Program-made: the position numbers and the translations under genes
Shown: positions 1-8,557 of the stretch, in pieces
How the letters are laid out: each line of letters begins with the position of its first letter
How positions within the stretch are numbered: the first letter of the stretch is position 1
Origin: CAZEQJ01 sp964514385
GTDB lineage: Bacteria > Bacteroidota > Bacteroidia > Cytophagales > Cyclobacteriaceae
DNA: 64,000 nucleotides
Direction of reading: 5' to 3'
Assembly (NCBI GenBank): GCA_964514385.1
Contig: CAZEQJ010000009.1
Span: 62,001 to 126,000 of the forward strand
The notes under the pieces: generated by a model
Databases searched by the model: none
What the model was told of the DNA's origin: nothing
Seen by the model: only the letters and a program-made list of their open reading frames with translations

Positions 1-183
1 ATTCGTGAGAACGAAATTGCCATCCAGATCGGAGATAGCGCCTTTGGTAGTATTCTTGATCAGGATGGTAACACCTACCAGCGTCTGGTCTTTATCATCG
101 GTGACGGTTCCTGAAATAATGCCGGATTGTGAAAATAGAGGCATTGCGGCTAGTAGCAGAGCCAGAGATAAGATGGTTTTCAT
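1..183 (-). CDS. TonB-dependent receptor-like protein, N-terminus (partial)
   Basis: The first 61 codons of a minus-strand gene are present and the rest lies beyond the window start. The ATG is at 183. The product opens with a signal peptide (MKTILSLALL, then a hydrophobic run ending at FSQ). It continues into a carboxypeptidase-regulatory-like beta fold with the typical pattern GIISGTVTDDKDQTLVGVTI, then N-T-T-K-G and D-L-D-G-N-F. In Bacteroidota this fold usually precedes the plug and barrel of a SusC/RagA-type or other TonB-dependent outer-membrane receptor. Some cell-surface proteins carry the same domain without a barrel, so the receptor call is inferred from the start alone. The gene is divergent from the endonuclease/exonuclease/phosphatase gene, with about 137 bp between the two starts. 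Confidence 0.7.
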   Translation of the reverse strand, partial: MKTILSLALLLAAMPLFSQSGIISGTVTDDKDQTLVGVTILIKNTTKGAISDLDGNFVLTN

Positions 184-320
184 AGGTCGAATTTTTCGGA
201 CTACGAAAGTATCACCTTTAATGCCTTCCGATTTCGTTTCCCTGTTAAAGAAATGTTAAGTTTTCCATATTATTCTTTGCGATATATAACAGGGTTTACC
301 TTCGCACCAAATATCGGATT

Positions 321-1334
321 ATGAAATACACGCTTGTTTTATTCTTTATATCAACGGTAGTTTTCTCACAGGTACATACTGTGGCGTTTTATAATCTTGA
401 AAACCTCTTTGATGTCTATGATGATCCTGCCAAAAATGATGAGGATTTTACACCGGAAGGCTCATACGGTTGGACGGAGGATCAATATCTGGAAAAGCTC
501 CGTAACCTGGCTCAGGTGATCTATGAGCTTGGGGATGTAAACGGGCCTGAGATACTTGGCGCATCAGAGGTTGAAAACCGACAGGTGCTGGAAGACCTCA
601 TCATCCGCACGCAGCTGGCCGATCGCGGTTATGGTATCGTGCATTTCGAATCACCTGACCGCAGAGGCATAGATGTTGCCCTGTTGTACAAAACAAGATT
701 ATTTACACCGCTTGCCACCAGCCAGGTGGTGGTCAGAGATCCGGATAATCCAAACTTCAGGACGCGAAACCAGCTGGTGGTAACCGGAACCTTTGAGAAG
801 GATACCATCACCTTTATTGTCAACCACTGGCCCTCACGATATGGCGGAGGTATGGAACTGCGCGCTCTGGCAGCAGAGGCGGTTTCGGAAGCCGTAGATT
901 CGTTACAACAGGCACATCAAAATGCTAAGATCATCATCATGGGCGACTTTAATGACGACCCCAACAACAAAAGCATCAGGAAGATCTTAAATGCAAGAGG
1001 CAAGCGTAGTAAGCTCAAGCCCGAACAGTTGTATAATCCACTCGACAATCTTTTCCGGGATAATCAGGGTACACTGGCTTACAGGGGAAGATGGAATTTG
1101 TTTGATCAGCTGATTCTTTCTCAGTCATTGCTGGGTGTACCTGAGGGCAGCTACGGTTATGTAGATTATTCAGCCAGGATATTCATTAAGGATTACATGG
1201 TGGAGCAGGAAGGAAACTACGCCGGTTATCCCAGGCGTGCATTTGTAGGAGGAAAATGGAATAATGGCTATTCTGACCACTTTCCCGTATTTCTGTATTT
1301 GTCCAAAACAAAGGTTACTGTTCCCCCATATTAA
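321..1334 (+). CDS. Secreted endonuclease/exonuclease/phosphatase family protein
   Basis: This 337-aa protein has a short signal peptide (cleavage near VFSQ, residue 17) and one endonuclease/exonuclease/phosphatase (EEP, DNase I-like) domain over almost its whole length. Visible motifs are NLENLFD at 25-31, GASEVEN near 80-86 (the metal-binding Glu), NHWPSR near 170, GDFNDD near 210 and SDHFPV near the end (the catalytic Asp-His). The family cleaves phosphodiester or phosphomonoester bonds in nucleic acids, sugars or lipids. Export suggests extracellular nucleic-acid or phospho-substrate scavenging. The gene converges on the large T9SS protein at 1380-4283, whose N-terminal and OB-like regions resemble the parts fused to EEP domains in some secreted nucleases. 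Confidence 0.88.
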   Translation: MKYTLVLFFISTVVFSQVHTVAFYNLENLFDVYDDPAKNDEDFTPEGSYGWTEDQYLEKLRNLAQVIYELGDVNGPEILGASEVENRQVLEDLIIRTQLADRGYGIVHFESPDRRGIDVALLYKTRLFTPLATSQVVVRDPDNPNFRTRNQLVVTGTFEKDTITFIVNHWPSRYGGGMELRALAAEAVSEAVDSLQQAHQNAKIIIMGDFNDDPNNKSIRKILNARGKRSKLKPEQLYNPLDNLFRDNQGTLAYRGRWNLFDQLILSQSLLGVPEGSYGYVDYSARIFIKDYMVEQEGNYAGYPRRAFVGGKWNNGYSDHFPVFLYLSKTKVTVPPY

Positions 1335-1362
1335 AAAAAAGCCCCTACGGGGAGCAGGGGCT
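1333..1362 (-). terminator. Rho-independent terminator for the minus-strand T9SS gene
   Basis: AGCCCCT (1340-1346) pairs with AGGGGCT (1356-1362). Read on the minus strand, the stem is followed by eight T residues (plus-strand A-run 1333-1340). It sits just after the stop of the gene at 1380-4283 and overlaps the 3' edge of the convergent EEP gene. Confidence 0.85.
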
Positions 1363-1379
1363 GCGTGATTTACATTATT

Positions 1380-4283
1380 TTATTCCTTTATTATCAGCGT
1401 TCTGGTGGTGCTGTCGTTGTCAATCAGTTCCATTATGTAGGTTCCGGCTGACAATGAGGATACCTGCAGCGAGCTTGTGTGGGTATACTCAACCAATAAC
1501 GCACCATTCATATTATAAAGCCGGGCTATATCCACTTCTTCCCGGATCATGATGACATCCCTGGCCGGATTGGGATAAACCATTCCGTTTAGTTGTTCGA
1601 TGGCTGTGATGGGAGGATCAGTGATGATATATTCAGCAGTCACCACATCACTGTCAAGGAATCCTCGTGCCCGGGCAAAAGCCTGTACGGTAAGTGATTC
1701 TTCCACCAGTATGGGGCGATCCAGTATAAAACTTGCATCGGAAGGTGTAGTGCCGTCTGTAGTATAATAAATAACAGCATCAGCCGTCGACGTAGTGGCT
1801 GTGACTTCCTGAGTTTCGAAATAGGTACCCGCAGCCGGGTCGAAAACAGGATTAGCTACCTGTTCTGTAGGCGTGATTTCCTGCACGCCATCTGCATCTA
1901 CAGGCAATACCTGATAGTTATCATCAAACTGACCCAGAACTCCGGTAACGGTTACAAAATTAAAAGGTATTACAGTGCCCGTCAGCGGGTGGCTGCTGGT
2001 GGCAATCCTCAGGTCAAGATTTTCAGAGCCGTCCGTAATGGTGTAATTTGTACTTCCCTCAAAGTTACCTTCATCCGTAAAGTAAACATCCGTAATGGAG
2101 ATCAACTGACTTTCCAGAGATTCTTCAATCTGATCGAGTGATACTTCTGTTGGCGCAGGCAGATCATTTGCGGATGAGATGACTTCAATCTTAATGGTGC
2201 CCGAAGATATCTGCAGCAATCCGCGAAATTCGCCCAGTTCACCACTTACAATGATACTATCACCGATTTGCAGTTCATCAGAGCCGCCACCACGAACCAG
2301 CAAGCCGCCTGTTTCATCCTGGAAGGTTCTGTTGAGTGAGCTTAAGGTGCCGGCGCTGGTCACAATACCCGTAACTTTTACCTGGCTACCCACACCTGCA
2401 GCACGGGCATCAGCAATAGATACGGGTGCAGAAATATTATAGGTAACAGCAGAAATCGGGCTGGCCAGATATCCGGACGCGTATCCGATGGCTTTCACTT
2501 CTGTGGTATCGGTCAGCTCAAATGGGGCCGTGTACTGTGTGCCATTTCCTACATTATCAGGATCAGTACCGTCGAGAGTGTAGTATATTTCCGCATCAGG
2601 AGTCGAAGAGGAAAGTTCAACGGTCACCGGGCCGTTATAGTCACCGCCCATGGGTGAAAACTCAACCGTATCAACAGTCGGTTCGATTACGGTATACGAG
2701 GCCTCGGATATATTGCTGGGGTTAAACCCGACAGCATAGGCAATCGCTTTTATGGTAGCGGATTGCTTCAGCCGGATGGGGGCAAGGTATTCTATGCCTG
2801 AGCTATCGGGTGTAGTACCGTTGGTCGTATAAAATATGGTGGCATCAGGAGTTTCTGTAGCTAAGGTTACATCTACGGAGTCGGTGTAGATGCCGGGAGC
2901 GGGTGTAAAGGAGGTAGCGGCTACCTGATCTTTAGCCTCGAAGGTTACTTTTATGTCATCGATCTCATAACTGGCAGAGTTACTATTAGAAGCACCGTAC
3001 CACCGATAGGCAATATATATTTCATTATCCAGCGCTGCGGCAGGCACATCAAATTTGATTTCAGTATAAGCATCCGACCCTTTTTCAGGGAGTAATGTAT
3101 CAAATCTACCCACCCTGAACCATTCTACACTATCGATGGACCATTGGAACGTCAGTTCGCCATCACCGTCAAATTCAGAGCTAACCCACTGCGAAATTTC
3201 CCCGGATCGTGCATTGGTGAAATCCAGTTTTTCAATCAGCACCAACCATACACTGTCAACACCTGTGTCACCGCCAAAAGAGGATGCACGCATGGCTACA
3301 CCACCGTTCCGTCCATACCGGTTATCGCTGCCAAATCCGCGGTCTGTTTTTGAATTCGGAAGAAACACCTCGTTCCATCCGTCCGGTACAGTAAACTGGC
3401 CATCGTAATTTAATTCGAACGATTCGGAGAAGAGAACACCGGGCTCAAGCGTTGTAGGGATCACGGTGTAAGTAGCCGTAGCCACAAAGCTCGTATCAAA
3501 ACCATCGGCTACAGCGATGGCGTTTAGCGTGGTGTCAGCTTTGAAGGTGAACTCGCCAGTGTATTCAGTTACCGGATCTTCGTTTCCGAAAGAGTAAAAT
3601 ATAGTGGCGCCTTCTGTTGCTGTAGAAATTGAGACGACCACAGAGTCAGCATAGGCACCTCCTTCGGGGCTAAATACCGGAAGGGCTGCACGGGGCGTTG
3701 CCTCTCCCGTTGCTGAATACGTTCCGACAGGAAACGGAGTGGCTGCAGTAGCATTGGTTGATTCACCGTCTAAAGCGTTAGGTCCGCTGAAGGTCCAGTT
3801 TTCAATAACGAATGTAGAGCCGTCAGGGCCCGTGCTGTTGACACGATAGGCCCAGCCGTCGAGATGTTCCCACGGCTGACCTGTACCGTCGACATTGACA
3901 TCACCAAATACATCGATAACAGCGCCATCTTTGAACAGCTCAATGGCGTCATCACCGTTGATATTGGCTGCATCATCAGTATAATCGGGTGCAAAGCCGA
4001 AAAAGACTTCGAACTGAGGAGATTCTGAAGCCACATAGATCAAATCACCTGCTGCAGCACTGCCAGCAAGGGTAAGTTCCGGATTACCTGTAGCACCACC
4101 ACCGTTGTTGGCGGAGCTTACGCCATAAATGCTAAGGTCGGGAATAGATTCTGTCGCGTATAGCTCAATGGCTTTCGGGGTGCCACCGCTCAGGGGTCCA
4201 TCGATCACCCCCGTGATTATTAGCTGACCGAAGGAGCTGGTAGCTAAGAGTATCGAAAAGATAAGTAAGTAAAGGTTTTTCAT
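1380..4283 (-). CDS. Large secreted multidomain protein with T9SS sorting domain
   Basis: This 967-aa protein has a signal peptide (MKNLYLLIFSILLATSSFGQ). Residues ~20-190 form a lamin-tail-like beta domain (TGVIDGPLSGGTPKAIELY). Four chitobiase/hexosaminidase C-terminal-like (CHB_HEX_C) repeats follow at roughly 200-273, 456-530, 540-615 and 795-870, each with a pattern like F-x-P-x-G-x-Y ... I-x-Y-T-x-D-G-T-x-P. A jelly-roll-like segment lies at ~285-450 (SFELNYDGQF). An OB-fold-like segment lies at ~620-760 (VKVTGIVTSAG). The C-terminus is a type A T9SS sorting domain (VYPNPARD ... LSAGTYIMELID). The protein is therefore exported and anchored or released by the type IX system. No catalytic domain is visible. 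A substrate-binding or scaffolding role beside the convergent secreted EEP enzyme is inferred. Confidence 0.85.
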   Translation of the reverse strand: MKNLYLLIFSILLATSSFGQLIITGVIDGPLSGGTPKAIELYATESIPDLSIYGVSSANNGGGATGNPELTLAGSAAAGDLIYVASESPQFEVFFGFAPDYTDDAANINGDDAIELFKDGAVIDVFGDVNVDGTGQPWEHLDGWAYRVNSTGPDGSTFVIENWTFSGPNALDGESTNATAATPFPVGTYSATGEATPRAALPVFSPEGGAYADSVVVSISTATEGATIFYSFGNEDPVTEYTGEFTFKADTTLNAIAVADGFDTSFVATATYTVIPTTLEPGVLFSESFELNYDGQFTVPDGWNEVFLPNSKTDRGFGSDNRYGRNGGVAMRASSFGGDTGVDSVWLVLIEKLDFTNARSGEISQWVSSEFDGDGELTFQWSIDSVEWFRVGRFDTLLPEKGSDAYTEIKFDVPAAALDNEIYIAYRWYGASNSNSASYEIDDIKVTFEAKDQVAATSFTPAPGIYTDSVDVTLATETPDATIFYTTNGTTPDSSGIEYLAPIRLKQSATIKAIAYAVGFNPSNISEASYTVIEPTVDTVEFSPMGGDYNGPVTVELSSSTPDAEIYYTLDGTDPDNVGNGTQYTAPFELTDTTEVKAIGYASGYLASPISAVTYNISAPVSIADARAAGVGSQVKVTGIVTSAGTLSSLNRTFQDETGGLLVRGGGSDELQIGDSIIVSGELGEFRGLLQISSGTIKIEVISSANDLPAPTEVSLDQIEESLESQLISITDVYFTDEGNFEGSTNYTITDGSENLDLRIATSSHPLTGTVIPFNFVTVTGVLGQFDDNYQVLPVDADGVQEITPTEQVANPVFDPAAGTYFETQEVTATTSTADAVIYYTTDGTTPSDASFILDRPILVEESLTVQAFARARGFLDSDVVTAEYIITDPPITAIEQLNGMVYPNPARDVIMIREEVDIARLYNMNGALLVEYTHTSSLQVSSLSAGTYIMELIDNDSTTRTLIIKE

Positions 4284-4530
4284 ATAACTGGGATTGTGTT
4301 TGACTTGCGAAGCTAAGCATCTGATATGGCCGTAACGTTATGGTTTGATTGCGATAATGTTACTAAAAAGTTAATAAGGTGTAACGGGCATGCTGCCATC
4401 GATATAATCTCTGAGTTGCGCTATCTTCATTGCTGCAGAGCTGGAAAAAATAATATTTCACCCGTTTTGGGGATTCAGTTTAGGTAAGAATCTTATTTTT
4501 TTGCCGGTGCAATAAAATCGGGTTGAATCA

Positions 4531-5157
4531 ATGGAAAGCAAGAGATATACAATCCCTGTAGCCAGGAAACTGTGGGCCAACGCATCTGTAGCCATGCTCA
4601 TATTGTTTTTATTGACAGTATCCATCATGGCCTTTACAGGGCCTGCGACCTTTTTGATGACGGTGATGTTTACCTCGCTGCTGGCTTGTGTTGTCATGGT
4701 CGGACTTTATATTTTCAATTCGGGAAAACTTACAGTTGTCCTGGATGAGAATGAGATAAAGCTCAGCAACGGCCAGAGGATGCGCTGGGATAGGATGGTA
4801 TATTACCGGATTGACCGGTATACCAATACCCGTAGTGATACGCGTCGGATGGTCATTAAATCGGCAGATCAGAAAATACGGATTGTCGCGCGCAGCTCCG
4901 ATGATTTTCAGATGTTGCTGGAGCATTTCCGGGCAATCATAGCCGTGAAGAACCCTGAGGCGGTTGATTTTCATAACAGCAGGTATAAATGGGTGGAGTT
5001 CGCCCTGTTTTTGTCCCTCCTGATTTCGGTCTGCAGCGTCTTTGGTGTGAAATTCCTGTTGGACGCAAATATTGGTGTTGCTGTTATCATGTTCGTGATA
5101 CTGCTTGTCGGCGCATTTGTACTTTACGGCGAGTACGGCAGGAAAACTGTGGAATAG
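4531..5157 (+). CDS. Four-helix membrane protein with PH-like central segment
   Basis: This 208-aa protein is not recognised as a named family. It shows a hydrophobic hairpin at ~18-72 (two membrane segments), a polar beta-rich stretch at ~72-135 (KLTVVLDENEIKLSNGQ ... MRWDRMVYYRI ... KSADQKIRIVA), and a second hydrophobic hairpin at ~152-200. The middle part looks like a bacterial PH-like domain held between membrane hairpins. The ATG is preceded by AT-rich sequence without a Shine-Dalgarno, as is normal for this phylum. It stands alone between the T9SS gene, which diverges from it, and the accessory island. Confidence 0.6.
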   Translation: MESKRYTIPVARKLWANASVAMLILFLLTVSIMAFTGPATFLMTVMFTSLLACVVMVGLYIFNSGKLTVVLDENEIKLSNGQRMRWDRMVYYRIDRYTNTRSDTRRMVIKSADQKIRIVARSSDDFQMLLEHFRAIIAVKNPEAVDFHNSRYKWVEFALFLSLLISVCSVFGVKFLLDANIGVAVIMFVILLVGAFVLYGEYGRKTVE

Positions 5158-5216
5158 ATATCAGATTATAAAACATAAGAAATATGTAACATATTTGCGA
5201 TTTATTTACGTTATTG

Positions 5217-6515
5217 ATGACTAAAACCCATCAATATCCAGAAATGTTATCCAGAATTGCAATAGAGAACTTCAGATCGATTAAGAATAGGGTAGAATTC
5301 TCCTTTGAAGCAACAACATTCAAAGAGCATTACCACAACATAGTCGAATTACACAACAAAAAGCTACTTAAGACGACAGTCATATATGGTCCAAATGCCT
5401 CGGGGAAGAGCAACATCCTTCGCGCTTTTTCAGCAATTGATTTTCTTGTCTTAAGAAGTGCAAAATTTGAGCCGAATGAAAATATAGGTCCATATGAGCC
5501 CTATCTGCTGGACAGATTATCCAGGGATCAACCAGTAAAGTTTGAGCTTGACTTTTTTATTGATGATATTCTATACACGCTCTTTTTAGAATTTAAGAAA
5601 AATATAATTACCCGGGAGGAACTGGTTTTTCGGCCAAAAAGACAATCATCGGTTATTTACTCAAGAATAATTGACGAACCAATTGTTTTTGGTGAGCATT
5701 ATAAAGGTGATCGTAAATCTATTGAAAAGAAGCTGCTTCCAAATCAACTGTTTTTATCAAAGGCAGTATTGGATAACGTTGAAGTATTAATTCCGGTCTT
5801 CAATTTTTTCAAAGAAAAATTAGCGTCCTATCCATTTTTTGAAGAATTCCACGAAAGCAGAATCCAGCAATTATATGCGAAAAGACTTGCAGATACGGAA
5901 GACACTGAATTTAATAAACAATTCAACCGAATCATTTGCGCTCTTGACACTGGTATCTCCAGGGTAAAATCAGAGGTAATTGATTGGGAGAAGAGCCCCC
6001 TGCCTGAGGATATACCCGATTCTCTGGCAGAAAGAATAAAAGATGACTATAAATACAAAATCAAAGCTGTTCACAATGTCTATGGAAATGATTCCATAAT
6101 AGGGGAGACGGAGTTTGATAGAAATGAGGAATCAAAGGGTACTCAAAGCTTATTTATGCTTACGGGCATCATTCTTGATGCTTTTGAGCGTGGCGCAATT
6201 CTCGTTGTGGATGAATTTGAAAAAAATCTACACCCTCACATAACAAAATCACTTATCAAACTCTTTCACAATCCTTTGATTAATAAAAAAAACGCCCAGT
6301 TAATCTTTGCGACGCATGATCTTTCACAACTTGACAGTGATATCTTCAGACGTGATCAGATCTGGTTTACAGAAAAGAATGAAAGAGGTGAAACCGACCT
6401 GTTCAGTATGGCGGACATTAATGGCGTCCGGTCTAACATCCCGTATGACAAATGGTATGATAGTGGAAAATTCGGTGCGACTCCAATTATTGATGAATTG
6501 GAATTGACGTACTGA
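5217..6515 (+). CDS. AAA/ABC-type ATPase, RloA-like, of a two-gene defence candidate
   Basis: This 432-aa P-loop ATPase belongs to the SMC/RecF-like group that includes RloA, AriA and other OLD-like defence ATPases. The N-terminus I-E-N-F-R-S-I-K is typical. Walker A is GPNASGKS at 58-65, a long inserted helical region follows, G-T-Q-S-L-F is near 310, Walker B is ILVVDEFE near 340, and the switch His is in FATHD near 370. An ATG at 5244 (MLSRIAIENF) would also give a normal family start. A TTG at 5214 is the longest option. The stop is one base from the ATG of the RloB-like gene, so the two are surely co-translated. By analogy with PARIS and RloAB it could be the sensor that controls a toprim-like effector. 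That role is inferred from gene pairing. Confidence 0.85.
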   Translation: MTKTHQYPEMLSRIAIENFRSIKNRVEFSFEATTFKEHYHNIVELHNKKLLKTTVIYGPNASGKSNILRAFSAIDFLVLRSAKFEPNENIGPYEPYLLDRLSRDQPVKFELDFFIDDILYTLFLEFKKNIITREELVFRPKRQSSVIYSRIIDEPIVFGEHYKGDRKSIEKKLLPNQLFLSKAVLDNVEVLIPVFNFFKEKLASYPFFEEFHESRIQQLYAKRLADTEDTEFNKQFNRIICALDTGISRVKSEVIDWEKSPLPEDIPDSLAERIKDDYKYKIKAVHNVYGNDSIIGETEFDRNEESKGTQSLFMLTGIILDAFERGAILVVDEFEKNLHPHITKSLIKLFHNPLINKKNAQLIFATHDLSQLDSDIFRRDQIWFTEKNERGETDLFSMADINGVRSNIPYDKWYDSGKFGATPIIDELELTY

Positions 6516-6516
6516 G

Positions 6517-7128
6517 ATGGCAAGATCAGGAAAATCAAGAAAGCTCAATTTAAAAGTCCTGATCTTATGTGAAGGGCAAACAGAAAGGAATTATTTATTA
6601 GAAATAAAGAGCCTGTTACCTCGTGAAAAGCAGCGGGGAATTCGTATAGATGTTGAGGGTTTTAAAAGAAATGACCCTCTCAATCTGGTTAATGAAGCAA
6701 TAAGGAGAAAGCAAAAAGCAAGGAACGAAGGAGCTTCTTACGATCGTATATGGGTGGTTTTCGACCATGACAACCAACCGAATAGAGACAAAGCATTTCT
6801 CAAGGCAGAGTCCAATACAATAAACATAGCTTACTCAAGCCTGAATATTGAGTTTTGGTTTCTTCTTCATTTTCAGTACTCATCAAGATCTTTCACAAAT
6901 GGCGATGATTTGAAAGATTTTCTCAGGCAATTCATCAAAGACTATGCGCCTGGTAAGATGAGGTTAATGCCGTTTTTAGGAGACAGATTTGAAGATGCTG
7001 AGGCTAATGCCGAACGACTTCAGATAGCCAGACAGGTGGATATTGATGAAGGAACCCCTGTTTGGGATTTAAATCCATACGTAACAATTCATAAACTCGT
7101 CAGATTTATTATCGAATTGAAATACTGA
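6517..7128 (+). CDS. rloB: RloB-like toprim-fold protein (effector candidate)
   Basis: This 203-aa RloB family protein matches the usual length. Two toprim-like acidic motifs are visible: LCEGQTERNYL at ~17-27 (catalytic-type Glu) and VVFDHDNQ near 87-94 (the DxD pair). NIEFWFLLHF near 110 is also characteristic of RloB. Proteins of this family sit behind an SMC-like ATPase, often within type I restriction loci, and resemble the toprim partner AriB of PARIS. The gap to the upstream ATPase is one base. The expected role is a nuclease set free when the ATPase senses a phage factor. What it cleaves cannot be read from the sequence. A 21-bp repeat array begins about 50 bp downstream. Confidence 0.82.
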   Translation: MARSGKSRKLNLKVLILCEGQTERNYLLEIKSLLPREKQRGIRIDVEGFKRNDPLNLVNEAIRRKQKARNEGASYDRIWVVFDHDNQPNRDKAFLKAESNTINIAYSSLNIEFWFLLHFQYSSRSFTNGDDLKDFLRQFIKDYAPGKMRLMPFLGDRFEDAEANAERLQIARQVDIDEGTPVWDLNPYVTIHKLVRFIIELKY

Positions 7129-7175
7129 TGAGTTTTGAGAACCGGGATGATGCTTCAAACAAACGCATCGCGAAT

Positions 7176-7500
7176 CTGTAATCACATCACAGAGTTGCGC
7201 AATTGCATCGAAAAGGTGCGTAATCGTATAGAAAAGTCGCGCCATCGCATCGAAGAATCATGTAATCGTATCGAAAGGTCAGGTAATTGTATCGCAAGGT
7301 CGTGTAATTGTATCGAAAGGTCATGTAATCGCTTCGAAAGGTCACGCAATCGCTTCGCAAACTTGTAATCGCATCGCGAGCTGACGTAATGACAGGCCAG
7401 ACTGACGTAATTGCAGACGTGACTGACGTAATTACAGAATGGACTGACGTAATTACAGGCTGACATGACGTAATGGCAGTCTGGTGTGATGTTATTATAT
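7176..7500. repeat. 21-bp minisatellite, about 16 units
   Basis: A TAAT-type core recurs at 7179, 7200, 7221, 7242, 7263, 7284, 7305, 7326, 7347, 7366, 7387, 7408, 7429, 7450, 7471 and 7492. The period is 21 bp except for one 19-bp and one compensating step. Two subfamilies are visible. The left block resembles TGTAATCGTATCGAAAGGTC and the right block resembles ACTGACGTAATTACAG plus a variable tail. Because 21 is a multiple of 3, both strands carry open frames with a seven-residue period: Cys-Asn-Arg-Ile-Glu-Arg-Ser on + (7135-7368, TTG or ATG start) and Ala-Ile-Thr-Ser-Val-x-x on - (7187-7537). Whether either frame is expressed is unknown. There are no unique spacers, so it is not a CRISPR array. 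Confidence 0.85.
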
Positions 7501-7698
7501 TCGGGCCTGGTGCAAAGACAGATGAGACCAATGCCACGACCGTTTGGCTTTGCGAATGCCCTAAATCCGAAAAGGTATTCGTTTCAATTAGACACTAAAT
7601 AGTCCGTAGCCTTTGATTTAACGTGATAAATACACAATTTACCTTAGAAAATGGGATTGGGGATATATCGTTATTAACGATATATTCGCGTTGTGGGG
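7492..7698 (+). repeat. attC-like boundary repeat, copy 1
   Basis: About 200 bp here are homologous to 10233-10434. Shared blocks include CGAAAAGGTATTCGTTTCAA, CACTAAATAG, CGTAGCCTTTGATTTAA, CACAATTTAC and GATATAT. The homology stops at the GTT of GTTGTGGGG (7690-7698), the same relative point as in the copies ending at 10434 and 11106. This is where an integron integrase would cut (G^TT). The Zeta-like gene starts 47 bp further on. The left edge runs into the minisatellite. Confidence 0.55.
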
Positions 7699-7732
7699 AA
7701 TTCCTTGAGAGTGAATATATTACTTAACTGTA

Positions 7733-7740
7733 TATATTTG
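7733..7740 (+). promoter_or_regulatory. Putative -7 element (TAtaTTTG) of the Zeta-like gene
   Basis: A perfect match to the Bacteroidota -7 consensus TAnnTTTG lies 5 bp before the ATG at 7745. Transcription would then begin at or beside the start codon, implying a leaderless message. No well-spaced -33 TTG is obvious. Confidence 0.35.
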
Positions 7741-7744
7741 TCTA

Positions 7745-8320
7745 ATGAAGAATCTTTACATTATTGCAGGGCCAAACGGGGCAGGAAAGACAACGCTTTC
7801 CTACACCATTCTTCCTGAAATATTTAAATGTGAGGATTTTGTCAATGCTGATGAAATAGCAAGAGGGCTATCTCCTTTTAATCCAGAGAAAGCGGCCATT
7901 AAAGCAGGAAAGTAAATGCTAGAACGAATTGCAGAACTTCTAGAAAATGGTCAATCGTTTGCATTTGAAACCACCCTTTCTACCAGAAGTTATGTCAATA
8001 TGGTTGAACGAGCTAAAGCCAAAGGCTACGAGGTTATCTTACTTTTTTTAGCACTTGAATCAGTAAACCTGGCTATAGAAAGAGTAGAAATAAGAGTCAG
8101 TGAAGGAGGACATAATATTCCCATCGAAACGATCAAACGCAGGTATGAAATTGGATTAAGAAACCTGTTTCAATTGTATATTCCAATAGTAGACAAATGG
8201 ATGTTGGTTGATAATTCGAGTGATAATTTTGAATTTATAGCGGAGGGAACATCCACGGAACTAATTATTAGAAGTGAGCAAAAATGGTCATATTTGAGTA
8301 GAGATTATGATGGAAACTAG
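7745..8320 (+). pseudogene. Zeta-toxin-like P-loop kinase gene interrupted by an in-frame TAA
   Basis: One frame encodes a 191-codon Zeta-type kinase-like protein but is broken at codon 57 by TAA (7913-7915), followed at once by ATG (7916). The first 56 residues hold the P-loop (IAGPNGAGKTTLSY) and the N-A-D-E-I-A-R-G-L-S-P motif. The second part (7916-8320, 134 aa) continues the family pattern with MLERIAELL, FETTLS and arginine-rich KRRYEIGLRN. Relatives usually have a hydrophobic codon at the stop position, so one TTA-to-TAA change would explain it. Without readthrough, the restart product lacks the ATP-binding loop. In this family the kinase phosphorylates UDP-sugars or related substrates. 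The gene overlaps the small downstream ORF by 14 nt. Confidence 0.8.
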
Positions 8321-8537
8321 AGAACAATTAAGGCAGCTTGAAGAGAAAGTAACATTGGGACTTGAAAAAGCCTACGAAAAAATGGTGGCATTCAAGAAAG
8401 AAAAGAACTCTCCTCTAGTAATTTCCAAAAATGGAAGAATCATTCGAATACCGGCTGAAAAAATACTCCCCACAACAAAAGCTGTGAATCCATACCCCGC
8501 AAAACCATCACACGGCCAAAGTACGGATCATAGCTAG
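8307..8537 (+). CDS. Small Zeta-associated protein (possible antitoxin)
   Basis: This 76-aa hydrophilic protein overlaps the Zeta-like gene by 14 nt. The start is ATG 8307 or the adjacent ATG 8310. Its pattern is L-G-L-E-K-A-Y-E-K-M-V-A-F-K-K followed by NSPLVISKNGRIIRIPAEKI. Similar small proteins commonly follow chromosomal Zeta-like kinases in Bacteroidota and other phyla, which suggests an antitoxin or accessory role. That is inferred from position only. The reading frame is intact although its partner is broken. Confidence 0.6.
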   Translation: MMETREQLRQLEEKVTLGLEKAYEKMVAFKKEKNSPLVISKNGRIIRIPAEKILPTTKAVNPYPAKPSHGQSTDHS

Positions 8538-8557
8538 TCGTTGTGGCTAATTAAACT

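Noticed and set aside
7176..7500. Possible CRISPR array from regular short repeats
   Set aside because: The repeats are contiguous 21-bp units without unique spacers, and no cas genes are nearby.
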